A stretch of 58,195 bases of DNA from an uncultured Pelagibacteraceae bacterium. GTDB taxonomy: Bacteria > Pseudomonadota > Alphaproteobacteria > Pelagibacterales > Pelagibacteraceae. Both the position numbers and the translations under genes were made by a program. Positions 17,794-26,502 of this stretch are shown one piece after another. The notes beneath the pieces are model-generated. The model had not been told where the DNA came from, made no database searches, and saw nothing but the letters and a program-made list of their open reading frames with translations. The stretch's first letter is position 1. Each line of letters begins with the position of its first letter. Location of the stretch: assembly GCA_902599955.1 (NCBI GenBank), contig CACKHK010000005.1, forward strand, positions 1 through 58,195. Reading direction: 5' to 3'.

Positions 17794-18501
17794 ATGGCAT
17801 TTTTTGAAGGAAATAAAATGACAGGAGGATACGGCGATGGTCCTGATATAATTAGCTCATGCTCTATAAATGTTAATAGGGGAGAGATAGTTGCTATTCT
17901 CGGACCAAATGGAGCTGGCAAATCTACAGCAATGAAGGCAATGCTTGGATTGTTAAATTTAAAATCAGGTAATATTTCAATTGATGGAGAAGATATTTCT
18001 AAACTATCTCCTCAAGATAGAGTTAAAAAGGGAATATCATTTGTACCACAAACTAGAAATGTTTTCGCAGAACTTACTGTAAAAGAAAATTTAGAAGTTG
18101 GTGCTTTTTTAAGAAAAGATAATGTAAACAATGTTATCGAGGAAATATATGATCTATTTCCAATCCTAAGAGAAAAAAAAGATCAAGTTGTTGGACAATT
18201 ATCAGGTGGACAAAGACAACAAGTAGCTTTGGGAAGAGCTTTAATGATAAAACCATCTGTTCTTATGTTAGATGAACCTACAGCAGGAGTTTCCCCAATA
18301 GTAATGGACGAATTGTTTGAACATATTATTAGAGTTAAAAATACAAAAGTAGCAATCATCATGGTCGAGCAAAATGCAAAACAGGCTTTAAGCATTTCTG
18401 ATCGAGGATATGTTCTTGTGACTGGTGAAAATAAGTTTGAGGGGTCTGGTAAGGAATTATTAAATGATCCAGAAGTTAGGAGATCTTTCTTAGGAGCTTA
18501 G
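17794..18501 (+). CDS. livF: Second HAAT ABC transporter ATP-binding protein, LivF type
   Basis: 235 residues. Walker A is GPNGAGKST, signature LSGGQRQQVALG and Walker B LMLDEPTAGVSP, followed by VEQNAKQALSISD as in LivF. ATG 17794 directly follows the LivG stop. It partners the preceding LivG-type ATPase to power the LivH/LivM permease encoded next. Confidence 0.92.
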   Translation: MAFFEGNKMTGGYGDGPDIISSCSINVNRGEIVAILGPNGAGKSTAMKAMLGLLNLKSGNISIDGEDISKLSPQDRVKKGISFVPQTRNVFAELTVKENLEVGAFLRKDNVNNVIEEIYDLFPILREKKDQVVGQLSGGQRQQVALGRALMIKPSVLMLDEPTAGVSPIVMDELFEHIIRVKNTKVAIIMVEQNAKQALSISDRGYVLVTGENKFEGSGKELLNDPEVRRSFLGA

Positions 18502-18502
18502 T

Positions 18503-19513
18503 ATGGATTTAATTAATGCAGTAATAGTTTTATTGAATTATACAATTATTCCAGCCTTAACATATGGTTCTCAATTAGCTCTTGGAGCAATTTTTGTAAC
18601 ATTAATATACGGTATTTTAAGATTTGCTAACTTTGCAACTGGAGACATGATGTCATTTGGTACTATGTTTGCTGTACTTTTGACTTATTACTTCCAATCT
18701 ATTGGAATAAATTTTGGTTTTCTGCCTACAGCTTTGCTCACTATTCCTTTTGCAATTTTTATGATGATTTTATACATGCTGCTAATTGATCAAACAGTTT
18801 TTAAATATTATAGAATTAAAAAAAGTCCACCAGTCCAGCTTGCAATGGTTAGTGTTGGGATAATGTTTGTAACACAAGCGATAATAAGAATTATAATTGG
18901 ACCAACCGACCGAAGATTTTTAGATGGTGAAAAATTTATTTTAAAAGCAACTGAATTTAAAGAGATGACAGGTCTTGCAGAAGGATTAACAATAAAGTCT
19001 ACACAAATGATAACAATTGTCGTTACTATTATTGTTGTTGCTATAATGTTTTGGTTCTTAAATAAAACTAAAACTGGAACAAGTATGAGGGCTTACTCAG
19101 ACAATGAAGATTTAGCTCTTCTCTCAGGAATAGATCCAAAAAAAGTAGTTCTAATTACCTGGATTATAGCAGGAATATTAGCAACAATTGGTGGAATTCT
19201 TTATGGTTTAGATAAAAGTTATAGACCATTCGTGTATTTTAACAACATGTTACCCATTTTTGCTGCAGCGATAGTAGGGGGAATAGGAAATCCATACGGA
19301 GCATTCTTCGGTGGTTATGTTATAGCATTTGCTGAAATATTTTTGACTTATGCATATAAAAGATTTTTAGTTTATATTTTGCCAGAATCTTTAGAACCAA
19401 ATTCGTTGATGCAATTATTATCAACCGATTATAAATTTGCAATCTCATTTTCGATACTAGTCATTGTTTTAATATTTAGACCATCAGGCATATTTGAAGG
19501 TAAACGTATATGA
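18503..19513 (+). CDS. livH: Second HAAT ABC transporter permease, LivH type
   Basis: 336 residues with about eight to nine membrane segments. LivH hallmarks are IYGILRFANFATGDMMSFG near the N terminus, TSMRAYSDNEDLALLSGID as the coupling helix, and AAIVGGIGNPYGAFFGG. It is somewhat longer than the first LivH (297 residues) because of a periplasmic or cytoplasmic loop around residues 125-165. ATGA overlap with the livM gene. Confidence 0.9.
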   Translation: MDLINAVIVLLNYTIIPALTYGSQLALGAIFVTLIYGILRFANFATGDMMSFGTMFAVLLTYYFQSIGINFGFLPTALLTIPFAIFMMILYMLLIDQTVFKYYRIKKSPPVQLAMVSVGIMFVTQAIIRIIIGPTDRRFLDGEKFILKATEFKEMTGLAEGLTIKSTQMITIVVTIIVVAIMFWFLNKTKTGTSMRAYSDNEDLALLSGIDPKKVVLITWIIAGILATIGGILYGLDKSYRPFVYFNNMLPIFAAAIVGGIGNPYGAFFGGYVIAFAEIFLTYAYKRFLVYILPESLEPNSLMQLLSTDYKFAISFSILVIVLIFRPSGIFEGKRI

Positions 19514-20880
19514 GGAATTATTTAAATATAATTATAGCGTATTCGATAATGCTACTTTTAATTATTTTAGTTGGCATATTTCAGTCTTGGTCTATAGCAT
19601 TAACAATATTTAATTATTGCATGATTTCGGCAGTAATGACACTGGGAGCAAATATTCAATGGGGTTATGCTGGCTTAATAAACTTTGGAATTATGGGGTA
19701 TACTGCATTAGGTGGTTTGGCAGTAGTGTTAGTATCTGTAGCTCCTGTACCAGAAGCTTGGAGTGTGGGTGGAGTAAATATGATGACTTGCCTAGGAATA
19801 ATCATATTAATGATTTTTTCTACAAGGTATATTTTAAAAAATATTCAAAAATCTAATAAAAGAAATTATTTAATAGCTGCAATAATTATAGTTGGACTAA
19901 TTCTAATAAAAATAATTGCTGGGCCTGCAATTGAACAAATAGAAGCTGTCGATCCCGCAAAGACAGGGTTTCTAGGAGGACTAGGGTTACCAGTTTTGTT
20001 CTCATGGATAGTTGGAGGACTTTTTGCTGCTGGACTAGCTTTTATTGTAGGGAAAGTTGCTTTAGGATTAAGAGCAGATTATTTAGCTATTGCAACGTTA
20101 TTGATAGCTGAAATTGTTGTTTCCATTATTAAACATGAAGATTGGCTAGCAAGAGGGGTTAAAAATGTTATTGGTTTAAAAAGACCAGCGCCTTATGAAA
20201 TTGACCTACAAACTTCTCCTTGGTTTATAAATTTAGTAGAAAAATTTCACTCAGCAAAATTAGATCTAGCAAATTCATTGTCGGAAAGACAAGATATTTT
20301 AAATCAGTTAGTGATTGATGCATCATCTGTTTATGTAAAACTATGTTTTGCAGGCATGTTTTTAGTTGTAGTTATAATTTTATTAATAATTACACAAAAA
20401 GCCCTTTACTCACCTTGGGGTAGAATGATGAGAGCAATAAGAGATAATGAAGAAGCTGCAAGTGCAATGGGTAAAAATGTAGTTAAACAACATTTATTTA
20501 TATTTATTTTAGGATCAGCAATAGTTGGTATTGCTGGAGCTATGATGGTAACTAATGATGGACTGTTTACCCCAGGGAGTTATAGACCAATGAGATATAC
20601 ATTTGTAATTTGGGTCATGGTAATTGTTGGTGGTACAGGAAACAATTTTGGAGCAATTCTAGGAGGATTTGTTGTATGGTTCTTGTGGGTAGAGGCAGCA
20701 CCTATTGCTTTATTTTTCATAAATTTATTTACAGCTCACTTACCTGAAACGAATGAAATTAAAATTCATTTAATTAATAGTGCTCCATATTTTAGATTTT
20801 TGCTCGTTGGTATTGGACTTCTTCTGATAATGAGATTTAGACCTCAAGGAATAATTCCAGAAAAAATTATAAAACAATAA
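19510..20880 (+). CDS. livM: Second HAAT ABC transporter permease, LivM type, long form
   Basis: 456 residues, about 100 longer than the first LivM (349). The core is normal, with NIQWGYAGLINFGIMGYTAL, LRADYLAIATLLIAEI and the coupling motif MRAIRDNEEAASAMGK. The extra length comes from an added hydrophobic hairpin around residues 95-135 and a long polar loop around residues 215-265, between membrane segments. Such long LivM proteins occur in some marine alphaproteobacteria. The loop might interact with the binding protein, but this is speculation. Confidence 0.88.
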   Translation: MRNYLNIIIAYSIMLLLIILVGIFQSWSIALTIFNYCMISAVMTLGANIQWGYAGLINFGIMGYTALGGLAVVLVSVAPVPEAWSVGGVNMMTCLGIIILMIFSTRYILKNIQKSNKRNYLIAAIIIVGLILIKIIAGPAIEQIEAVDPAKTGFLGGLGLPVLFSWIVGGLFAAGLAFIVGKVALGLRADYLAIATLLIAEIVVSIIKHEDWLARGVKNVIGLKRPAPYEIDLQTSPWFINLVEKFHSAKLDLANSLSERQDILNQLVIDASSVYVKLCFAGMFLVVVIILLIITQKALYSPWGRMMRAIRDNEEAASAMGKNVVKQHLFIFILGSAIVGIAGAMMVTNDGLFTPGSYRPMRYTFVIWVMVIVGGTGNNFGAILGGFVVWFLWVEAAPIALFFINLFTAHLPETNEIKIHLINSAPYFRFLLVGIGLLLIMRFRPQGIIPEKIIKQ

Positions 20881-20886
20881 TTTAGG

Positions 20887-21495
20887 ATGAGTTATTTCAT
20901 TTTAGGGTTCTTTACAGGACTGAGTTTAATATTAGCTATTGGGGCTCAAAATATATTTGTAATTGAGCAAGGTTTAAAAAAACAATTTGTTTTTATTGTA
21001 TGTGCAATTTGCACATTATCAGATTTCCTTCTTATATTTTTAGGAATATTCTTATTCCATTATTTTGAGAGTTTTTTTTCACCTTTAGTTGAACTTATTC
21101 TAAATCTTCTTTTATTTTTATTTTTAATTCATTTTATTTGGAAAAAACTGAAAAATATAAATATCAATTTTGAAATAAATCGCAAAAATGAAACAGCAAG
21201 TCTAAGTTCTGTAATATTTAAAACACTTGGTTTTACTTATTTAAATCCGCATGTCTATTCTGATACTGTATTTTTTTTAGGAAACTTTTCGAAAAACTTT
21301 TTAATTAATCAAAAAATATTATTTGGATTTGGAGCAACTCTTTCATCAATAATATTTTTTTTTACATTGGGATATTTATCTAAGTTTTTATCTGATTATT
21401 TAAACAGCAACAGAGTTTGGAAAATTATTAATTTTTCGATAATTTTATTTATGTCGTCTCTTTGTATTTACGTGTTGAACAATATTTTGGGATAA
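20887..21495 (+). CDS. LysE/ArgO family amino-acid exporter
   Basis: 202 residues with six hydrophobic segments and the ArgO/LysE N-terminal signature (GLSLILAIGAQNIFVIEQGL). The GAQN motif distinguishes the LysE/ArgO branch (basic amino acids) from the RhtB branch represented by the gene at 8307. It lies six bases after livM and is probably co-transcribed, again pairing an ABC importer with an exporter. Likely substrates are arginine or lysine, by family. Confidence 0.87.
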   Translation: MSYFILGFFTGLSLILAIGAQNIFVIEQGLKKQFVFIVCAICTLSDFLLIFLGIFLFHYFESFFSPLVELILNLLLFLFLIHFIWKKLKNININFEINRKNETASLSSVIFKTLGFTYLNPHVYSDTVFFLGNFSKNFLINQKILFGFGATLSSIIFFFTLGYLSKFLSDYLNSNRVWKIINFSIILFMSSLCIYVLNNILG

Positions 21496-21498
21496 AAA

Positions 21499-21528
21499 AA
21501 ACTCCAGCGATTTTCACCGCTGGAGTTT
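21499..21528 (-). terminator. Rho-independent terminator between convergent exporter and binding-protein genes
   Basis: An 11-bp inverted repeat, AAACTCCAGCG (21499-21509)/CGCTGGAGTTT (21518-21528), with an 8-base loop. On the minus strand it is followed by a run of T residues, so it best serves the binding-protein gene ending at 21541. It may also stop plus-strand transcripts, less efficiently. Confidence 0.85.
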
Positions 21529-21540
21529 AATAATTAAGTA

Positions 21541-22731
21541 TTATCTTTGTTTTTTGTCTTTAAACTTACCACCCTTAATTTCTTTCTCAATAAAGGCACC
21601 AGATGCTTCTCCAACATCTGTAAGTTCTACACTTGAAGCTCCTTCATAATTTACTGCTTTCCCGCTAGCTAATAAATCTAAAGCTTTTTTCAATTCACCA
21701 GGATAAATTTTTTCTCCTGGAGCATTTGCAACAGACATTACATTTGCTTGGACAGTTCCTCTGTCAGCTTTTCCACCAGCTTGCATAGCCAATACTATCA
21801 AAGCTGCAGCATCGTAAGATTCTGAAGTGTAAGGACCTGAAGAGTCAATTCCTGCAGCACCAGCAACATCTTTGAATATTGTTGCACCTTTACCCATTGA
21901 TCCTGGAAGTGATCCAAAAGATTTATTTAAATCATTACCAAATCTGTCTGTTAAAGAGTCACCGATCATACCATCAGATAATACAAATACATCAAATGCA
22001 CCTGAGTCTAATGAGCCATCGATGATACTTCCTCCAGCTTGATCTAAGTAACCTAAAACAGCTAAAGCATCTCCACCTGCAGCTGCTAAAGTAGCAACTT
22101 CTGCACCGTAGTCTCCTTTACCTTCTTCGTGAGCTGTTACAACAGTTACGTTTATACCGTGAGCTTTAACAGCTGCAACATATACATCTGCTAAACCTTT
22201 TCCATAATCATTATTTGTATGTGTAACTGCAATACTTTTAACTTTTCTATCTTTAGTAATATCTGCTAATACTTGACCACCTCTTGCATCAGATGGAGCA
22301 GTTCTAAAGAAATAACCGTTGTCTTTAAGATCAGTCAATCCTGGAGATGTAGCTGATGGTGAAATCATAACGACACCATTTGGTACAGCAACATTTGTTG
22401 CAATTGCTCCAGTTACTCCAGAACAGTCAGCTCCCATAATTGCAACTACACCGCCAGATATTAAACCTTCGGCAGCAGCTGTTGCAGCAGCTGAGTCAAC
22501 ACAAGTTGAGTCTGCTCTTTCAACAGAAATTTTTTTACCACCTAGCAATGAACCTGAGTCTGAAGCTTCTTTAAATGCAAGCTCTGCAGAAGCAGCCATA
22601 GCTGGAGTTAGGGACTCAATAGGACCTGTAAATCCTAAAATAATTCCCATTTTAATGCCATGTCCATCCGAATATGCTTTTGAGGTAAAGCAAGATACAA
22701 TGACAAACATCGCTAATACTAGTTTTTTCAT
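21541..22731 (-). CDS. livK: ABC transporter substrate-binding protein, HAAT type
   Basis: A periplasmic binding protein of 396 residues with a signal peptide (MKKLVLAMFVIVSCFTSKAYS, probable cleavage near residue 21). The Peripla_BP_6 pattern follows (IKMGIILGFTGPIESLTPAM). It is unusually rich in Gly, Ala and Ser, giving locally higher GC than its neighbours, as expected of an abundant protein. It lies convergent to the second livGFHM operon, separated only by the ArgO-like gene. It is the likely binding subunit of that transporter, expressed from its own promoter. Two Cys about 40 residues apart in the first lobe may form a disulfide. Ligand unknown. Confidence 0.9.
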   Translation of the reverse strand: MKKLVLAMFVIVSCFTSKAYSDGHGIKMGIILGFTGPIESLTPAMAASAELAFKEASDSGSLLGGKKISVERADSTCVDSAAATAAAEGLISGGVVAIMGADCSGVTGAIATNVAVPNGVVMISPSATSPGLTDLKDNGYFFRTAPSDARGGQVLADITKDRKVKSIAVTHTNNDYGKGLADVYVAAVKAHGINVTVVTAHEEGKGDYGAEVATLAAAGGDALAVLGYLDQAGGSIIDGSLDSGAFDVFVLSDGMIGDSLTDRFGNDLNKSFGSLPGSMGKGATIFKDVAGAAGIDSSGPYTSESYDAAALIVLAMQAGGKADRGTVQANVMSVANAPGEKIYPGELKKALDLLASGKAVNYEGASSVELTDVGEASGAFIEKEIKGGKFKDKKQR

Positions 22732-22742
22732 ATATTCCCTCT

Positions 22743-22756
22743 AATTGTTAACAATT
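22743..22756. promoter_or_regulatory. Perfect 14-bp palindrome upstream of the second binding-protein gene
   Basis: AATTGTTAACAATT is a perfect palindrome just upstream of the ribosome binding site (GAGGGA on the minus strand). It lies downstream of the best promoter match, a position where a dimeric repressor could block transcription. An RNA hairpin is unlikely because of the base composition and absent loop. Confidence 0.35.
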
Positions 22757-22772
22757 TGTAAAATTAAATTAA

Positions 22773-22801
22773 ATCCTATTAGTTATAATTTTCAATGACA
22801 A
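22773..22801 (-). promoter_or_regulatory. Candidate sigma70-type promoter for the second binding-protein gene
   Basis: On the minus strand TTGTCA (22796-22801) and TAGGAT (22773-22778) are separated by exactly 17 bases. The predicted start falls about 10 bases before the 14-bp palindrome and about 35 bases before the ATG at 22731. Confidence 0.4.
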
Positions 22802-22803
22802 AA

Positions 22804-23661
22804 TTATCTCATTTTTTGTGCAAAAAACACAGAAGTAATTACAATTAATCCCCCAGTAACAGTAACTAAAGATGGAACTTCACCGAATATGAAAAAAGTA
22901 AGAATTAACCCAAAAACTGGAAACAAAGCGTAGAAAGGAAGCACCATATCAATTGGATAAAATTTATACAAATAAAACATCATTAAATGACCTAATAAAG
23001 AGATTATAGCTCCTGCATATAAAACTGTAAGCCAACTTCCAATACTAATATTTTTAATAGTTTGAATAGAAGTTCCTTCAAACAATACTGATAGTGTAAA
23101 TAAAATTACAAAGCCAACTAAACTCATAAATGTATTTGTAAATTTTACATCTAAATTTTTAAGATACCTGGAGAAAACTTGCGATAAACCATAAAAAAAC
23201 GCCATACAACAAATTAGGAGAGACCCTGTTAATTCCTCAACAACTTTTGGATCAAAAGCAAGTATCACAATACCAAAAAAAGATGTCATGATAAGTAACC
23301 ACTTTTTATAACTTATCTTTTCACTCAAAAATATTGAACTTAATATTATGCCAAAAGGAATAGAAAGCTGAGCTCCTATTGTTATAGGTGCCAGAATGCT
23401 TGAAGCGTTTATGGACAAATATAAAAACATATTAACCATAACGCCAAAACAAATTGAAAACCCAATCAAAGGAATAATATATTTTCTTTCAATTATTTGA
23501 AATTTAAAAAATGGTATTAAACATAAAAACACAATTAACATTCTTAAACCACCAAAAAGAATTGGAGGTATTGTATCGTTTAATCCTAATTTACCTGTTG
23601 GATATGCACTTCCAAGTAGGAATACTACGAATAAAATAAGTAATGTATGTTTTGTTGACAA
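22804..23661 (-). CDS. EamA/DMT-superfamily carrier
   Basis: A 285-residue integral membrane protein with ten predicted hydrophobic segments in two EamA repeats. It opens with FVVFLLGSAYPTGKLGLN and is the last gene of the six-gene minus-strand operon, three bases after the aldehyde dehydrogenase. As the only transporter in that operon, it is the best candidate to import the operon substrate or export a product. This is inference from position. Confidence 0.83.
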   Translation of the reverse strand: MSTKHTLLILFVVFLLGSAYPTGKLGLNDTIPPILFGGLRMLIVFLCLIPFFKFQIIERKYIIPLIGFSICFGVMVNMFLYLSINASSILAPITIGAQLSIPFGIILSSIFLSEKISYKKWLLIMTSFFGIVILAFDPKVVEELTGSLLICCMAFFYGLSQVFSRYLKNLDVKFTNTFMSLVGFVILFTLSVLFEGTSIQTIKNISIGSWLTVLYAGAIISLLGHLMMFYLYKFYPIDMVLPFYALFPVFGLILTFFIFGEVPSLVTVTGGLIVITSVFFAQKMR

Positions 23662-23664
23662 TTA

Positions 23665-25146
23665 TTATCTGATTGAGAAAGGATCTAAAGTTGGTTCATC
23701 AGAAGTATAATACCAAGTAGTTTTAACTCTAGTATAATCTTTAATTGACTCCATTCCTGCTTCCTTTCCATACCCGCTATCTTTAATTCCTCCAAAAGGT
23801 GCAGAAGGTGAAATTAGTCTATACGTATTAACAAATGTAATTCCTGCCCTAATAGCATTAGATACTCTCAAACCTCTAGCAAAGTCACTAGTGTATACAC
23901 CAGAAGATAATCCATATTGATTATCATTCATTTTTTCTATGACTTCCTTTTCATCATTAAATTTCATGACAGATAAAACTGGTCCAAATAGTTCATTTTC
24001 AGCAGTTGGAAGATTGTGATTATCACACTCTATTATTGTTGGAGGAAAATAATAACCTTCATTAGAAAATGGATGTCTTTTTCCTCCACATCTAACCTTT
24101 CCACCTTGCTCTATTGTTTTTTTTATATTTTTTTCGATAATTTCTAGTTGCTTAAAGTTACTTAAAGGGCCCATTTCAGTATCAGGATCCATTGGAGCAC
24201 CAATTTTAATTTTTTCAGCTCTTTTTGTAAGTTTATCAAGAAACTCATCATAAATTCCTTTTTGCAAATATAATCTTGAACCTGCAATACAACTTTGTCC
24301 ACTAGCACCAAATATACCTGCAGTAATTCCATTGATAGCATTTTCTTGATGTGCATCATCAAATACTGCAACTGGGCTTTTTCCACCTAATTCTAAACTA
24401 ACCTCTGACAAGTTTTCTGCAGAATTTCTAATAATATGTCTTGCAGTTTCAGGTCCTCCTGTAAAAGCCACTTTCTCAACTAAATCATGCGTGGTTAAAG
24501 CTTTACCACATGGATCTCCAAATCCCGTAATCACATTTACTACTCCTTTTGGAATACCAGTTTCCTCTATAAGTTTTGCAAATTCAAACATCACAGCAGG
24601 TGCAAGCTCAGAGGATTTAATTACAACTGTATTTCCCATAGCTAGAGCTGGAGCAAGTTTTGTTGCTGTTAAAAACATTTGGGAGTTCCATGGCACAATT
24701 GCTGCAATAACACCTATAGGTATTCTTGAGGTTATAGCTTGAATGTTTGGTTTGTCTATTGGAAGAACAGTACCTTCAACTTTATCAGCCATACCAGCGT
24801 AATAGTCATAATATTCTGCTATATAGTTTGCTTGCTTGTTGGTTTCTCTAAATAGCTTTCCAGTATCAATCGTTTCAATCTTGCCAAGTAATTCTGCATT
24901 GTCTCTAAGTTTTTTTCCAATAGCTCTTAAAAATTTAGCTCTTTCTCTTGGTAATATTTTTGGCCAATTCCCTTCAAAAGCTTTCTGAGCAGCTTTAACT
25001 GCTTTATCGACATCATTGGCACTTGCCTCTGGAACAACAGCCCATGGTTTGTTATCTTCTGGGTTTAATGTTTCAAAAGTTTTTTTAGTATCAGAGTCAA
25101 CCCATTCTCCTCCAATAAACATTTTATATTTTTTTAATTCAGGCAT
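23665..25146 (-). CDS. NAD(P)-dependent aldehyde dehydrogenase
   Basis: A full-length ALDH of 493 residues. The substrate-channel and NAD-binding motifs IPWNSQMFLTATKLAPALA-type and FTGGPETARHI are present, as are the general base Glu in SLELGGKSPV and the nucleophile Cys in GASGQSCIAGSR. C-terminal GGIKDSGYGKEAG completes the family signature. Closest character is the betaine-aldehyde/aminomuconate-semialdehyde group. It would oxidise the aldehyde made by upstream enzymes of the operon to an acid. The start overlaps the hydrolase gene by 8 bp. Its exact aldehyde is unknown. Confidence 0.9.
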   Translation of the reverse strand: MPELKKYKMFIGGEWVDSDTKKTFETLNPEDNKPWAVVPEASANDVDKAVKAAQKAFEGNWPKILPRERAKFLRAIGKKLRDNAELLGKIETIDTGKLFRETNKQANYIAEYYDYYAGMADKVEGTVLPIDKPNIQAITSRIPIGVIAAIVPWNSQMFLTATKLAPALAMGNTVVIKSSELAPAVMFEFAKLIEETGIPKGVVNVITGFGDPCGKALTTHDLVEKVAFTGGPETARHIIRNSAENLSEVSLELGGKSPVAVFDDAHQENAINGITAGIFGASGQSCIAGSRLYLQKGIYDEFLDKLTKRAEKIKIGAPMDPDTEMGPLSNFKQLEIIEKNIKKTIEQGGKVRCGGKRHPFSNEGYYFPPTIIECDNHNLPTAENELFGPVLSVMKFNDEKEVIEKMNDNQYGLSSGVYTSDFARGLRVSNAIRAGITFVNTYRLISPSAPFGGIKDSGYGKEAGMESIKDYTRVKTTWYYTSDEPTLDPFSIR

Positions 25147-25912
25147 TTTGTATATGGTCTTTTATTGCATTATTTACATCATCTGAGCATTCAATACTAC
25201 AGAGATGTTTTCCTTTAGGAATAATTTTTACAACAGAATTTTTAATTTTTTTACCTAAATTAATTGACATTTCTGGGGTTGATCCCATATCACCTTCACC
25301 AGTTATCAATAAAGTTTTAGTCTTGATGTTTTCAAATTTTTCATTGTCTTGATGTTTCACGAATAAGGAATAGATCTTTATAAAATTATTCATGTTATTG
25401 TTTTGAAGAATATTGAAAATTTTATCGGAGATGTCTGGATTTTTATTTAAAAAATCTTCTGTAAACCACCTTTTAAGAGCATCTTTAGTAAGCTTATGAT
25501 CTTTTTTAGTCTGTTCAAATCTATCATTTACAATTTTTTGCTCTTTATCAGATCGATTAAATATAGAGCACAAAAGTGTAAGAGAGGCCAATCTATCGTT
25601 AAATCTTGTAGCAAAATTTCTTGCAATTAATGAACCTATAGAAAAACCAACTAAGTGAACTTTATTAAATTTTAATTCATCCATTAAGTTTAATATTTGA
25701 TTGGAAAAATCATCAAAACTTAAATCATTTTTGTTTAAAGGTGTTTTACCATGACCTAGAATATCATAAATTAAAACAGTATTATCAAATTCATTTATCT
25801 GTGGATCCCATATAGAGTGATCAAGTCCCACACCGTGGATAAATATGATTGGAGTTCTATCTTTTTTATTTAATATATAGAATGTACCTTTTGAGTCTGT
25901 TGCATGAATCAT
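25139..25912 (-). CDS. Alpha/beta-fold hydrolase
   Basis: 257 residues with the oxyanion-hole HGVGLDHSIWD, the nucleophile elbow VGFSIGSLIA (Ser), and late Asp (TGEGDMGSTPEM) and His (PKGKHLCSIE) that complete the triad. The cap region contains RWFTEDFLNKNPDIS. The same pattern recurs in the hydrolase at 38841-39611 (RWFTDDFIEKNPDLV), so the two are paralogues, each close to an LLM monooxygenase. Possible reactions are hydrolysis of an enol-lactone, ester or thioester. It sits between the DUF1185 and aldehyde dehydrogenase genes of the operon. Confidence 0.85.
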   Translation of the reverse strand: MIHATDSKGTFYILNKKDRTPIIFIHGVGLDHSIWDPQINEFDNTVLIYDILGHGKTPLNKNDLSFDDFSNQILNLMDELKFNKVHLVGFSIGSLIARNFATRFNDRLASLTLLCSIFNRSDKEQKIVNDRFEQTKKDHKLTKDALKRWFTEDFLNKNPDISDKIFNILQNNNMNNFIKIYSLFVKHQDNEKFENIKTKTLLITGEGDMGSTPEMSINLGKKIKNSVVKIIPKGKHLCSIECSDDVNNAIKDHIQNA

Positions 25913-25914
25913 TA

Positions 25915-26502
25915 TTACTTTGGTTCAATGCCCATTTCCTTCATGTCTTGGTATCTATCACCTGTTCTAGCATGTGCTCTTCCAGTTGAAGCACCTCCAA
26001 TTGCAATTACAATTTCGTCATCAAAAGGAGCATCATGTATTGTAAACTCATGTGTTAAATAATAAGGTCTTAAACCTGAGTCAGTTTTATGCATCATTGG
26101 GATTGATATTTTTGATCCGGCAGGACTCCTTGTGTTCGTAAAACTTAGGTAAGAAGTACCACCGACAGCATCTCTAAATTTATTACCAAATCTCAACGTG
26201 TGAATGAAAGCAGATGCATGCTCAATTTCTCCATTTAATCCAACTACACCGGCTTTTCCATAAGCTAATATTTTATCAGGAGAACCTATTTCTTTAATTA
26301 ATTCTGGGACAAGTAAATCTCCAAGTTTTGGAGCTAGATCTAAAATTATGGGTTTTAAATCTTCTACAAAACCTTTCCCGTCCCAAGGATTTTTAAAAAC
26401 TGCTGCTACAGAAACCATTAAAACTGGATCTTTAGCTTCTTTTCCACCCTCAATAAAAGTTTTATCTACAAATTTATTAAATTTTCTTAATTCTAATTTC
26501 AT
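25915..26502 (-). CDS. DUF1185 (AA_synth) family protein
   Basis: 195 residues matching the DUF1185 family, called amino acid synthesis family protein in databases with little biochemical support. Conserved features visible are the VSVAAVFKNPWDGKGF segment near residue 35, a GKAGVVGLNGEIEHASA stretch mid-protein, and a Gly-rich C-terminal part. No signal peptide or membrane segment is seen. It starts in an ATGA overlap with the ThDP-enzyme gene. Its tight coupling to an LLM enzyme and a ThDP enzyme suggests a catalytic or substrate-processing role. The specific reaction is unknown. Confidence 0.8.
   Translation of the reverse strand: MKLELRKFNKFVDKTFIEGGKEAKDPVLMVSVAAVFKNPWDGKGFVEDLKPIILDLAPKLGDLLVPELIKEIGSPDKILAYGKAGVVGLNGEIEHASAFIHTLRFGNKFRDAVGGTSYLSFTNTRSPAGSKISIPMMHKTDSGLRPYYLTHEFTIHDAPFDDEIVIAIGGASTGRAHARTGDRYQDMKEMGIEPK

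Noticed and set aside
22319..22744. Open frame of 141 codons opposite the second binding-protein gene
   Set aside because: It is antisense to a well-supported gene of high GC at third positions and shows no recognisable domain.
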